Below are positions 8,383-16,685 of a stretch of 62,241 bases of DNA, in pieces. The stretch is from Paenibacillus sedimenti (GTDB taxonomy: Bacteria; Bacillota; Bacilli; Paenibacillales; NBRC-103111), in assembly GCF_014534655.1 (NCBI RefSeq), contig NZ_JACVVD010000021.1, forward strand, positions 1 through 62,241, read 5' to 3'. The stretch's first letter is position 1. The number at the start of each line of letters is the position of its first letter. Both the position numbers and the translations under genes were made by a program. The notes under the pieces are model-generated. The model was not told where the DNA came from. It did not search any database and saw only the letters and a list, made by a program, of their open reading frames with translations.

Positions 8383-8637
8383 TTATTTTGTCACAGGTGT
8401 TGGCATTTCTGATAAACAAATATGGCAAACAATTTTTCCTTTGAAATAGGTTACATTCTCGGCATTGCCGCAGAAGATACATGCAGGCTCATATTTTTTC
8501 AGCATGATGCGTTCGCCATCTACATAAATTTCCAAAGCGTCTTTCTCGCCAATACCTAGTGTGCGGCGAAGCTCAATTGGAATAACAACACGACCTAATT
8601 CATCGACTTTCCTTACAATACCAGTGGATTTCAACAT
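8383..8637 (-). CDS. abrB: Transition-state regulator AbrB
   Basis: An 84-aa DNA-binding repressor of stationary-phase and sporulation genes. The N-terminal swapped-hairpin domain is plain (STGIVRKVDELGRVVIPIELRR, residues 4-25), and the C-terminal part has a CxxC pair (CIFC, near 54-57) and VCHIC. It has a GAAGGGG site before the ATG on the minus strand. Upstream are two tandem Spo0A boxes (8675-8691) arranged as in the B. subtilis abrB promoter, so repression by phosphorylated Spo0A is likely. Confidence 0.96.
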   Translation of the reverse strand: MLKSTGIVRKVDELGRVVIPIELRRTLGIGEKDALEIYVDGERIMLKKYEPACIFCGNAENVTYFKGKIVCHICLSEMPTPVTK

Positions 8638-8674
8638 ATATATGCCCCTTCCATTTTATAAATATTTTATCAAT

Positions 8675-8691
8675 ATCGTCATCTTTCGACA
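8675..8691 (-). promoter_or_regulatory. Tandem Spo0A boxes of abrB
   Basis: On the minus strand TGTCGAA (8685-8691) and TGACGAT (8675-8681) lie ten bases apart, matching the pair of 0A boxes (TGTCGAA then TGACGAA) through which Spo0A~P represses abrB in B. subtilis. Confidence 0.8.
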
Positions 8692-8929
8692 TATCGTCTT
8701 GTTTTATGATACCAACCATTCCCAAAATAGTCAACCATATTTTCATATTTTTATACCTATTTACACGAAAAAAGTCACGGTTGACCAAGATTATCAAAAT
8801 CCTGAAAAACCTTATATATCAAGGCTTTGTAAGTCCTATCTTACAAACTTGTATAGAATAATAGAGCTAATTGGCAGGTATGTATGGGTTCTAAGTTAGT
8901 TGTAAAATTGGAATATAGAAACGACACAA

Positions 8930-8959
8930 TTCGACAAATAATGTCGAAAATATGTCGAA
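8930..8959 (+). promoter_or_regulatory. Cluster of three Spo0A-box sequences
   Basis: TTCGACAAA (8930-8938, reverse orientation, a perfect 0A consensus) is followed by TGTCGAA at 8942-8948 and again at 8953-8959, just before the HD hydrolase start codon. The cores match the Spo0A consensus; binding is inferred. This close to the start the cluster would most likely repress. Confidence 0.6.
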
Positions 8960-8985
8960 TTTGATAAAGAAAGGCAGTGAAAAGG

Positions 8986-10263
8986 ATGAAAGAAGAAAAA
9001 GTGTTTAAGGATCCGGTTCATAAGTATATTTACGTGCAAGACGCTACGATTTGGGATTTAATTAACACGAGGGAGTTTCAAAGGCTTAGGCGTATTCGGC
9101 AATTAGGCACTTCCTATTTAACGTTTCATGGTGCCGAACACAGCAGATTTTCTCATTCTCTTGGCGTATATGAAGTCACCCGTAAAATCATTTCGCAGTT
9201 CGAGCGTAATCATTACGAGGATTGGCCGAAAGAGGAACGGCTGCTCTGTCTATGCGCGGCATTGCTGCACGATTTGGGCCATGGTCCTTTTTCACATTCG
9301 ATTGAGAAGGCTTTCGGCACGAGACATGAGGACTGGTCTTGCCGAATTGTGCTGGGAGATACGGAAGTGAATAAGGTGCTCAGCCGGATTTCTCCGGATT
9401 TTCCGAAGAAAGTCGCCGGTGTCATCTGTAAATCCTACAGTGAAGAAATTGTGGTTAGCCTCGTTTCCAGCCAGCTTGATGCGGATCGGATGGATTATTT
9501 GCTGCGCGATGCTTATTTCACGGGCGTTAACTATGGAACGTTCGATCTGGAACGAATTCTTCGTGTTATCAGGCCTTACAAAGGACATATTGTGGTAAAA
9601 GATAGCGGGATGCATGCCGTTGAGGATTATCTGATGTCCAGGTACCAGATGTACTGGCAGGTCTATTTCCATCCGGTGACCCGAAGTGCGGAGATTTTGC
9701 TGCACAAGATTTTTCAGCGTGCTAAACACCTATATGAGGATAACTATACTTTCGGATTTATGGTAGAGCCGATTTTACACCTGATCCAGAATCGACTATC
9801 GCTAGAGGATTACTTGCTGCTGGATGAGTCTGTGATGCAAACGATGTTAACGTTCTGGATTATGGAGCAAGATCCTGTCCTCGTGGATTTGTGCAAACGT
9901 TTCTTGGATCGCAGGCTGTTTAAATACAGCACTTTCGAAGAGGGGAACAAACGTCTGATTCAGCGAATGGAACAGGCGATGCAGGAGAATGGGCTGGATC
10001 CTTCATATTATATGGAGATCGATTTCCCGTCCGATCTTTCTTATGATGTATACCGTCCCGGCGAAAGCGATGAGAAGCTGCCGATCCTGCTATTGGATCA
10101 TAAGGACAACCTGACGGAGATCACGCATAAATCAGAGATAGTCCGCTCCATTAGCGGCATCCATATGGGTAAACATCATATATATTATCCGGAAGAGCTG
10201 CTTGAAGGCTTGAATACGACCACTTATTTAGATCTATGGACGCTGCTAGGCAAGCAAGAATAA
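8986..10263 (+). CDS. HD-domain phosphohydrolase (YwfO-like)
   Basis: A 425-aa HD-superfamily metal-dependent phosphohydrolase resembling the dGTPase-like YwfO group. The first His-rich motif is HSRFSHSLG (about 52-60) and the HD pair sits in LLHDLGHGPFSH (about 94-104), with a later SSQLDADRMDYLLRDA block that supplies the last metal Asp. The likely substrate is a (deoxy)nucleotide. ATG 8986 is preferred to GTG 8977, because GAAAGG is then 11 rather than 2 bases away. It occupies the place of metS in B. subtilis. Confidence 0.85.
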   Translation: MKEEKVFKDPVHKYIYVQDATIWDLINTREFQRLRRIRQLGTSYLTFHGAEHSRFSHSLGVYEVTRKIISQFERNHYEDWPKEERLLCLCAALLHDLGHGPFSHSIEKAFGTRHEDWSCRIVLGDTEVNKVLSRISPDFPKKVAGVICKSYSEEIVVSLVSSQLDADRMDYLLRDAYFTGVNYGTFDLERILRVIRPYKGHIVVKDSGMHAVEDYLMSRYQMYWQVYFHPVTRSAEILLHKIFQRAKHLYEDNYTFGFMVEPILHLIQNRLSLEDYLLLDESVMQTMLTFWIMEQDPVLVDLCKRFLDRRLFKYSTFEEGNKRLIQRMEQAMQENGLDPSYYMEIDFPSDLSYDVYRPGESDEKLPILLLDHKDNLTEITHKSEIVRSISGIHMGKHHIYYPEELLEGLNTTTYLDLWTLLGKQE

Positions 10264-10305
10264 TGCATACATGATGCTTGGATATACATAAAAAAGGAGA
10301 AAACC

Positions 10306-11073
10306 ATGCTAACCGATTCACATACACATTTAAATGCAGAACAGTTTAACGAAGATCGGGATGAGGTCATTCAAAGAGCGCTGGATGCCGGCGTAACCCG
10401 CATCGTGAACGTCGGCTTTAACCGGGAAACGATTCCGGGTTCGATCGCCCTGGCTGAACAATATGATTTCATCTATTCGACGGTGGGTTGGCATCCGGTT
10501 GATGCAATACATATGCAGCCTGGCGATCTGGAATGGATTGAGGAGCTTTGCAAGCACGAGAAGGTTGTCGCTATTGGGGAAATTGGTCTCGACTACTACT
10601 GGGATACGTCACCTAAAGATGTACAGAACCGGGTGTTTCGCGAACAAATCCGGCTTGCGCGTAAATTGGGGATGCCGATTGTCATTCATAATCGCGATGC
10701 GCATCAAGATATTCTTCAAGTGCTGAAGGAGGAAAAAGCAGCCGAGGTCGGCGGCATCATGCATTGTTTCTCCGGAAGCTGGGAGACGGCCAAGCAATGT
10801 TTGGATATGAACTTCCATATCTCCTTCGGCGGGCCGGTCACGTTCAAGAACGCGAAGCAGCCCAAGGAGGTATTGGCCCAGGTTCCACTGGACCGGTTGC
10901 TGATTGAGACGGATGCCCCTTACTTGACTCCGCATCCATTTCGCGGCAAGCGCAATGAAACATCTTACGTTCGGCTGGTCGCCGAGACGGCCGCAGAAAT
11001 TCGCGGCATGACGGTAGAGGAAATTGCCGAGATTACGACGAATAACGCCATTCGATTGTTAGGTCTGAAGTGA
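10306..11073 (+). CDS. tatD: TatD family metal-dependent nuclease
   Basis: A 255-aa TIM-barrel DNase of the TatD/YabD family. The metal-binding DSHTHLN motif starts at residue 4; IGEIGLDYYW, PIVIHNRDAH, HCFSGSWE and LLIETDAPYLTPHPFRGKRNE mark the other conserved blocks. A GGAG site precedes the ATG. Its last 15 bases overlap the 3' end of ecsB on the opposite strand, so the two genes converge with no terminator between them. Confidence 0.95.
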   Translation: MLTDSHTHLNAEQFNEDRDEVIQRALDAGVTRIVNVGFNRETIPGSIALAEQYDFIYSTVGWHPVDAIHMQPGDLEWIEELCKHEKVVAIGEIGLDYYWDTSPKDVQNRVFREQIRLARKLGMPIVIHNRDAHQDILQVLKEEKAAEVGGIMHCFSGSWETAKQCLDMNFHISFGGPVTFKNAKQPKEVLAQVPLDRLLIETDAPYLTPHPFRGKRNETSYVRLVAETAAEIRGMTVEEIAEITTNNAIRLLGLK

Positions 11074-12291
11074 ATCGGCGGCATGAAACTTGCGGCGAAG
11101 CACGATACCGCAAATAAATGAAATCATGGCGACACTGAGCAATGGCACAAGCGCATAACTAAGCGATGATCGGATTAGCAGTGGGATCGCAAGAACGCAA
11201 GTTTGCGCTAGCAACACGCACCAGACTAGAAAAGCGAGCGCTCCTGCCCTCAGGTTGCGATTAAGCGGGTACATCTCTAGCCAGAACGTGTAACGATGGG
11301 CGCGTGCAAGCGAAGTCAGCTGAACGATCGAAATCAGGATAACGACGAAGAAGATAACACCTCTTGCCAACTCACTGCTGGAGACGAAGATGGCAAGCAT
11401 CCCTATTAAAGTAATGCGCAGCACGATGGTGAATAGCTCCGTACGGAGCAATGTTTTCGTATAGATATACATATAAGTGGCGTCCTGTTTAAAAGGCACC
11501 CACCTTGTGATCCCGCTGATCCATCTTCGGCGGGTTATTCGCGTACCCAACTGCGGTACGTCCACGAACCAATTGAAAAATGCATACAGCCGTGCTTGCT
11601 GCTGTTTTTCTTTGGCAATCAGATAATCCCAGCCGATGAGGAACTTGGATGCAAAATAAGCAGCAGACAGCCAGATGAGAATGAGGATTAGCGCAGTGCC
11701 GCTTGCCCACAACAAATTGGATTGAAATTGCAGATAAACGACAACAAGAGTACCTAACCAACGAAAGGTGATCGAAGCCATTCTCACGCGATGATCTGCG
11801 AATCGGCTTTCCTGCCAACTCCCAAGCAAGTTCGCAGCTTTCATCAGTATGAGGAATCCGAGCATGAGCCAAATTGGTTGTACGGCGTTTCCTGCGCAAT
11901 GATGATATAAAGGCCAAAGCACCACCCAAGCGATCAAAGTCCAAAAGGCTTGCAAAGCGAAGCTATATATGAAGGCATTGCGAAAATAGGTCCCCATTCG
12001 ATGCTCGATGCGAAGCAGGAACATGCGATCCGCATGGCGCAGCAAGGTGCGAATCGGACTGGATGAAAGCAGGGGGACGAGCAGCAGAAGGACGATCCAT
12101 ATATAAGGATAATTTGTCGGAAGACGCTGCAGTATTTTCGCATAATAATAAGAAGAAATAATGACAAGAAACAACATGAAGCCCAGGAAGTTACTGCGCG
12201 CCGCATATTGCCAGTATCCCATGGATTCCTTCATATAACGTTCGAAGCGCTGCTGCCATAGGATTTGGGTGTTAACATCCATGTTTTTCAT
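11059..12291 (-). CDS. ecsB: ABC transporter membrane protein EcsB
   Basis: A 410-aa integral membrane protein with about ten hydrophobic helices, matching the EcsB family in length and pairing with EcsA. In B. subtilis EcsAB is needed for normal secretion, competence and intramembrane proteolysis by RasP; the substrate is not settled. Its start overlaps the end of ecsA by four bases (ATGA), a sign of coupled translation. The pair sits at a different chromosomal place in B. subtilis, so here it is an insertion in the conserved order. Confidence 0.85.
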   Translation of the reverse strand: MKNMDVNTQILWQQRFERYMKESMGYWQYAARSNFLGFMLFLVIISSYYYAKILQRLPTNYPYIWIVLLLLVPLLSSSPIRTLLRHADRMFLLRIEHRMGTYFRNAFIYSFALQAFWTLIAWVVLWPLYHHCAGNAVQPIWLMLGFLILMKAANLLGSWQESRFADHRVRMASITFRWLGTLVVVYLQFQSNLLWASGTALILILIWLSAAYFASKFLIGWDYLIAKEKQQQARLYAFFNWFVDVPQLGTRITRRRWISGITRWVPFKQDATYMYIYTKTLLRTELFTIVLRITLIGMLAIFVSSSELARGVIFFVVILISIVQLTSLARAHRYTFWLEMYPLNRNLRAGALAFLVWCVLLAQTCVLAIPLLIRSSLSYALVPLLSVAMISFICGIVLRRKFHAADSLQT

Positions 12292-13031
12292 AAAGAATCA
12301 CCTTGCACGAGTTGATAAAATATGTCGTCTAATGACGCTTGATGGAGGCCTGTTTGCACGCGCAATTCGCCTAAATCTCCTTGGGCTGCCATGTGCCCTC
12401 TGTGCAGTACGACATAGTTGTCGCAATACTTCTCGATGGTTGACAAAATATGCGAAGAAATGAGGAAACTGGCGCCTTTTCGCTTCATTTTGACCATCAA
12501 TTCCAGTAAGGAGCGAATAGCTAGCGGGTCTAACCCGAGGAAGGGCTCATCGATGATATATAAGGAAGGCTCGATTAAGAAAGCGTTCATAATCATGACC
12601 TTTTGCTTCATACCTTTAGAGAGGTGACTGGCGAAGCTGTTCAGCTTGTCCTTCATTTGAAACTCTTCTAACAACGCTTCGGATCTCGACAAATACGCAT
12701 CTTTCGACAATCCGTAAGCCATAGCGGTCAATTCCAGATGCTCCCGTATCGTTAACTCCTCATACAGCTCAGGGCTTTCGGGGACATAAGCATAAGCTGC
12801 GCGGTAGGGGATTGGGTCATCGGCTAAAGTGAGACCGTTAATTCGGATACTGCCCTTCTGGGGTTTAAGCAGACCGAGAATGTTCTTGATGGTCGTACTT
12901 TTCCCTGCGCCGTTCAGTCCAATTAGCCCCATCATCTCTCCTTGCCGAATCGAAAATGAGAGCTCATGGAGGACAGGCTTGCCTGGTAAATAACCTCCGT
13001 AAAGAGAGTCAACTTGTAAAATCGGGGCCAT
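12288..13031 (-). CDS. ecsA: ABC transporter ATP-binding protein EcsA
   Basis: A 247-aa ABC ATPase, the same length as B. subtilis EcsA. Walker A is GLNGAGKST (38-46), the signature LSKGMKQK (137-144) and Walker B LYIIDEP (157-163), with H194-region SSHIL as switch. The LTAMAYGLSKDAYLSR and YIIDEPFLGLDPLA segments are close to EcsA. It is the first gene of a two-gene minus-strand operon with ecsB. A GGAGGC site precedes its ATG. Confidence 0.9.
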   Translation of the reverse strand: MAPILQVDSLYGGYLPGKPVLHELSFSIRQGEMMGLIGLNGAGKSTTIKNILGLLKPQKGSIRINGLTLADDPIPYRAAYAYVPESPELYEELTIREHLELTAMAYGLSKDAYLSRSEALLEEFQMKDKLNSFASHLSKGMKQKVMIMNAFLIEPSLYIIDEPFLGLDPLAIRSLLELMVKMKRKGASFLISSHILSTIEKYCDNYVVLHRGHMAAQGDLGELRVQTGLHQASLDDIFYQLVQGDSL

Positions 13032-13318
13032 CTCATCGCCTCCCTGTTTAGCAAATTATTGGTATTTTTAAGTCATTTTTATCCAATCCTATTATAAACA
13101 AATTCACAAATTAAGCCTAATTTAGGCGTAAGATAGATGAAAATAAGCGTAATCGTGTGTTATAATGAGAAAAACGTACCAATAACCCATATTTGTTTAT
13201 TAAAATGTCCGTAATTCCTGATTTTCGTCCTTTTTATCCAGAATCGATCACTTTACAGCAGAAGATTTACAGCGTAATATACTTTTCATAATAACTTAAT
13301 AACCAATTTGCCATTTTT
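13032..13318. other. Upstream region of ecsAB and of the riboswitch
   Basis: No gene was found in this A/T-rich stretch, which should hold the promoters of both ecsAB (minus) and the riboswitch transcript (plus). A TATAAT at 13161-13166 on the plus strand is a possible -10 element, without a convincing -35. Confidence 0.4.
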
Positions 13319-13490
13319 CCATTCGCTGAGTTCCATTATGGGAACGGGGGAACCGCTGTGAGCCAACGGATACATACCGTGCCGGGGTGAACAGATTGAG
13401 TATCAGGGGTGAATCTTGGTGTTTGCTTCGCAAACACTTAGTAGGGCGACTCTCACGTCCGAATCCGTCAGCTAACCTCGTAAGCGTTCA
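13319..13490 (+). promoter_or_regulatory. Cyclic di-AMP (ydaO/yuaA) riboswitch aptamer
   Basis: The conserved core of the ydaO family can be followed in order: the P1 strand CGCT, GGGGGAACCGCTG, AGCCAACGG, GGGGTGAATC, a variable GTGTTTGC/GCAAACAC hairpin, AGTAGGGCGA, then TCCGAATCCGTCAGCTAAC and CTCGTAAGCG closing P1. The family senses c-di-AMP and turns genes off when it is high. It precedes an RpfB-like cell-wall protein, a frequent target of this riboswitch. Confidence 0.92.
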
Positions 13491-13536
13491 AGAGGGGTAA
13501 CGATTGTCGTGCTATTTGTATTTCACATGCAAACTA

Positions 13537-13572
13537 AGCCACGGGAAGAGTCCTCTTCCCGCTGGCTTTTTC
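13537..13572 (+). terminator. Riboswitch-controlled terminator
   Basis: AGCCAC-GGGAAGAG pairs with CTCTTCCC-GCTGGCT (one bulged base, two-base loop) and is followed by five T. It is well placed, about 50 bases after the aptamer, to be the expression platform. Confidence 0.88.
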
Positions 13573-13573
13573 A

Positions 13574-13785
13574 TATTTCTGAGGATATTTACAGCCATGG
13601 GCTCATAGGATGATGAATAGCAAAGGGGGTGGGACTACCAGGGGAGTCGGACATGGACCGCACTGCTACTGGGTAAACTCCGCTGAACAAGCTGGAGGGG
13701 AACCATTAAGTTACTACAAATAAACTTAGTCGCGTCAAATCTGATCATGCGTAACACTCGACGGCGGGGCTTTGAAGGAGGACCG
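13574..13785 (+). other. Unassigned leader segment before the RpfB-like gene
   Basis: About 210 bases between the riboswitch terminator and the gene hold no ORF. The segment is G-rich in its middle and has possible pairings such as GGGGAGT with ACTCC, CTCCGCT with GCTGGAG, and TAAGT with ACTTA. I could not match it to T-box, SAM, cobalamin, GEMM, M-box, ZTP or other families I know. It ends in a GAAGGAGG ribosome-binding site. Confidence 0.45.
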
Positions 13786-13790
13786 AAGAA

Positions 13791-14930
13791 GTGGGCAGTA
13801 TCTCATTAACAGAGACCCATGTAAAACGATCATCCAGCATGTCCTTCGCATTGCGATGGAAGCATGAAAACTTGCGTTTGATTTTAAGCTTAGCTATGAT
13901 CTCAATCGCGATGACTTTCATGTTTTTGGTGTTGTTGTACGGTACGGCTACCAAGAGCGTATCCGTGGTTGTGAATGGACAAGAAACCGTTGTGCATACG
14001 AAGCAATGGGTCCTGCAACGCCTACTGGATGAACAAGCCATTAAGATTGGTGAACACGATGTCGTTTCCGCGTCTCTTACGACCACAATCAAGGGCGGCG
14101 AGAAATTCGTCATTGACCAGGCTTCGCCAATTCAACTGACTGCTGATGGAAAGACCACCACTGTTTACACAACTGCAAGAACGGTAGAAAGTGCATTGCA
14201 ACATTTAAATATTGCACTTGGGGAATTCGACAAAGTAACTCCCGGACCGATAGCCTCTCTATCTGCCGGCGATGAAATCAAAATCGTTCGCGTGAAAAAA
14301 GAGACAGAGGAAGTAACCGAACCGATTGCGTTCGATACGGAAAAGAAGAGCGATGCATCGCTGCTCAAAGGTAAGGAGCAAACCGTCCAAGAGGGTAAAG
14401 AAGGCGTACTCCTGAAAAAGAAAGAAAAGATTTACGAAGACGGTGTTTTAGTCTCGGAAGCAGTTGTGGATGAACAGGTTCAAACGGAAAGTGTAAATAA
14501 AATCGTTGCGGTGGGCACGAAAAACCCAGTCGTCGTTTTGTCGGCTTCATCCCCTAGCGTGGATGAAATTTCCAAGAACGGCGTGAAGTTCGGGTATAAA
14601 CAAATCCTGAAGAATGTGAAGCTGACCGCTTATTCGGCAGGCGTGGCATCGACAGGTAAATCTGAAGGTTCTCCTGGTTATGGTAAAACATACACAGGAA
14701 CGACCGTTTCGGAAGGCAGAACCATTGCCGTCGATCCGAAGGTGATTCCTCTGGGTTGGTGGGTATACATCGATGGTATCGGCTTCCGCCGCGCTGAGGA
14801 CATCGGCAGCGGTGTAAAGGGTCAAATGATCGATGTTTATTATGAAGATGAAGGCTATGCCAATAAATTCGGCACGAAGCAAGGCTATACGGTCTATGTG
14901 GTTGGACCGAAGAAGCCAACGGAGAATTAA
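13791..14930 (+). CDS. yabE: YabE/RpfB-like cell-wall protein, G5 and 3D domains
   Basis: A 379-aa exported protein. A basic N-terminus and one membrane segment (about 30-50) act as a signal-anchor; two DUF348 modules follow (about 58-155), then a G5 domain (about 205-285) and a C-terminal 3D domain (about 300-376) with AYSAG, GRTIAVDPKVIPLGWWVYI and DIGSGVKGQMIDVYYED, whose Asp residues form the lytic site. The family remodels peptidoglycan at outgrowth or resuscitation. The start is GTG 13791 after GAAGGAGG. Upstream is a c-di-AMP riboswitch, so expression should fall when c-di-AMP is high. Confidence 0.92.
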   Translation: MGSISLTETHVKRSSSMSFALRWKHENLRLILSLAMISIAMTFMFLVLLYGTATKSVSVVVNGQETVVHTKQWVLQRLLDEQAIKIGEHDVVSASLTTTIKGGEKFVIDQASPIQLTADGKTTTVYTTARTVESALQHLNIALGEFDKVTPGPIASLSAGDEIKIVRVKKETEEVTEPIAFDTEKKSDASLLKGKEQTVQEGKEGVLLKKKEKIYEDGVLVSEAVVDEQVQTESVNKIVAVGTKNPVVVLSASSPSVDEISKNGVKFGYKQILKNVKLTAYSAGVASTGKSEGSPGYGKTYTGTTVSEGRTIAVDPKVIPLGWWVYIDGIGFRRAEDIGSGVKGQMIDVYYEDEGYANKFGTKQGYTVYVVGPKKPTEN

Positions 14931-14990
14931 GGAGTAAACGGCTGTCTCAGCGGGTAGAATGAAATCTATAAGGCCGGCAGCCTGGATGAA

Positions 14991-15017
14991 AGAAGAGGGA
15001 CCCCCCTCTTCTTTTTC
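14991..15017 (+). terminator. yabE terminator
   Basis: An AAGAGGG/CCCTCTT stem is followed by CTTTTTC, about 60 bases after the yabE stop. Confidence 0.75.
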
Positions 15018-15098
15018 TGCGTTTGATAAGTACTAATCAGGTTTATCATAATGGATGGCGAAGTTGTTGGATCCTTGGTATAGGGAAAGGGATATCTT

Positions 15099-15632
15099 AT
15101 GATTAAGGAAGTAATCGTCGTAGAAGGCAAGGATGATACGGCGGCGATTCGCCGAGCGGTCGAGGCGGATACGATTGAAACAGGCGGGTCCGCCATCGGA
15201 CAGGCTGTATTGAAGCGGATTGCGCTTGCACAGCAACGCAGAGGCGTTATTATATTCACGGATCCGGATCACGCAGGTGAGCGGATTCGGAAGATTGTGG
15301 CGGCCAAGGTGCCCGGCTGCAAGCATGCTTTTATTACGCAGGAGCAGGCTGCGTATAAGGGCGATATCGGCGTCGAGAATGCGACGCCCGAGACGATCCG
15401 GCAGGCGCTGGCCAGCCTGCGTACGGAATACGACGGCGCCGTCTCCATGCTGACGATGGAGGACTTGATGGCGGCAGGGCTCATTGTCCACCCTGAAGCG
15501 GCTTCCCGCAGGCTTATGGTGGGTAAGAAGCTCGGGATCGGCTACTGCAACGGCAAGCAGTTCTATAAACGTTGCGCGATGTTTCAAATAACGCGCGAGG
15601 AATTTGAGGCGGCGTTAGAGGTTTTGAAGTAA
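15099..15632 (+). CDS. rnmV: Ribonuclease M5
   Basis: The 177-aa TOPRIM nuclease that trims 5S rRNA precursors. The TOPRIM Glu is in VVEGKDD (6-12) and the Asp pair in FTDPDHAGERIRK (about 55-67), followed by the Gly/Glu-rich IGVENATPE segment. It is paired with rsmA downstream, as usual, so two rRNA maturation genes sit together. The window also carries a 5S rRNA gene at its left edge. Confidence 0.95.
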   Translation: MIKEVIVVEGKDDTAAIRRAVEADTIETGGSAIGQAVLKRIALAQQRRGVIIFTDPDHAGERIRKIVAAKVPGCKHAFITQEQAAYKGDIGVENATPETIRQALASLRTEYDGAVSMLTMEDLMAAGLIVHPEAASRRLMVGKKLGIGYCNGKQFYKRCAMFQITREEFEAALEVLK

Positions 15633-15731
15633 CAGCTTCCGGGAGACTTTGGTGCAATGAGTGAAGTCTCAGGCGGCTTAATGATTTTGCAAGTTTAATT
15701 AAGAACCTATAGATAAAAAGAGGGCTATAAG

Positions 15732-16631
15732 ATGAATACATTCAATCGCGTGACATCCGAAGATGTCGCAACTCCTAGCAAGACGAAAGAAATTCTAAAG
15801 CGTCATGATCTTGTATTGAAAAAAAGTCTAGGTCAGAATTTCTTGATTGACCATAATATTTTGCACAAAATCGTGTCCGCCGCCGAGCTCGGCCCGGACA
15901 AGGGCGCACTGGAGATCGGCCCCGGCATCGGGGCGCTCACCCAGCAGCTCGCCAAGCTGGCCGGCCGCGTCCTGGCCATCGAGATCGACCAACGTCTGCT
16001 GCCCATCCTGGGCGAGACGTTGGAGCCTTACCCCCATGCGACCGTCGTGCATGGGGATGTGTTAAAGCTGGATCTGCCGGAGTTGTTCCGGCAGCATTTT
16101 GCGGGCGTGGATGGCGTTAGTGTTGTCGCCAACCTGCCCTACTACATCACGACGCCGATCATCATGAAGCTTCTCGAAGAGAAGCTGCCGCTTGAGAATA
16201 TCGTCGTGATGATTCAAAAAGAAGTGGCCGACCGCATGGCGGCCCGCCCGGGCACCAAAGATTACGGCAGCCTCAGCATTGCCGTCCAGTTCCACTGCGA
16301 GGCGGAGCTCGTCACGATCGTGCCCCGCACAGTATTTGTCCCGCAGCCGAACGTCGATTCCGCCGTGATCCGGCTGCGCGTTCGCAAAACTCCGCCGGTC
16401 GAGGTGGCGGACGAGGCCTTCTTCTTCGAAGTCGTCCAGGCGTCCTTCGTCCAGCGGCGCAAAACAATCTACAATAACCTCGCGGCGCGGTTCTTTACCA
16501 AAGAAACCAAAAGCGAGCTCGAAACGCTTCTGCTCGCCAATAACATCGATCCTCAGCGCCGGGGCGAGACGCTGAGCATGGAAGAGTACGCGCGCTTGTC
16601 GTCGGCTCTCCTCGCGCGCGGCTGCAAATAA
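15732..16631 (+). CDS. rsmA: 16S rRNA dimethyladenosine transferase
   Basis: KsgA/RsmA dimethylates two adjacent adenines near the 3' end of 16S rRNA. In 299 aa it shows LGQNFLID (about 33-40), motif I LEIGPGIGALTQQL, EIDQRLLPIL and the catalytic NLPYYITTPI motif. An AGAGGG site is six bases upstream of the ATG. From about 15880 to the end the gene is clearly richer in G and C than rnmV or yabG on either side. Confidence 0.97.
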   Translation: MNTFNRVTSEDVATPSKTKEILKRHDLVLKKSLGQNFLIDHNILHKIVSAAELGPDKGALEIGPGIGALTQQLAKLAGRVLAIEIDQRLLPILGETLEPYPHATVVHGDVLKLDLPELFRQHFAGVDGVSVVANLPYYITTPIIMKLLEEKLPLENIVVMIQKEVADRMAARPGTKDYGSLSIAVQFHCEAELVTIVPRTVFVPQPNVDSAVIRLRVRKTPPVEVADEAFFFEVVQASFVQRRKTIYNNLAARFFTKETKSELETLLLANNIDPQRRGETLSMEEYARLSSALLARGCK

Positions 16632-16685
16632 CCCGCACCAAATGCCCAGTTCCGCCATAGGATATGCCTAGGAGGGGATTGAGCG

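Larger units (their letters stand above)
8638..8985. other. Divergent control region, abrB / HD hydrolase
   Basis: This ~350-base A/T-rich gap carries no gene. It separates divergently read abrB and the HD hydrolase and contains two groups of Spo0A-box sequences (8675-8691 and 8930-8959). Long A/T tracts between them would also suit AbrB binding, but AbrB has no sequence consensus that can be read here. Confidence 0.6.

Noticed and set aside
13574..13785. T-box, SAM, cobalamin, GEMM, M-box or ZTP riboswitch
   Set aside because: Short look-alike pieces occur (for example AGGGGAG and GGTGGGACTACC), but none of the families' full conserved cores is present in order.
16062..16658. 198-codon frame antisense to rsmA
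   Set aside because: Shadow in a G/C-rich gene.
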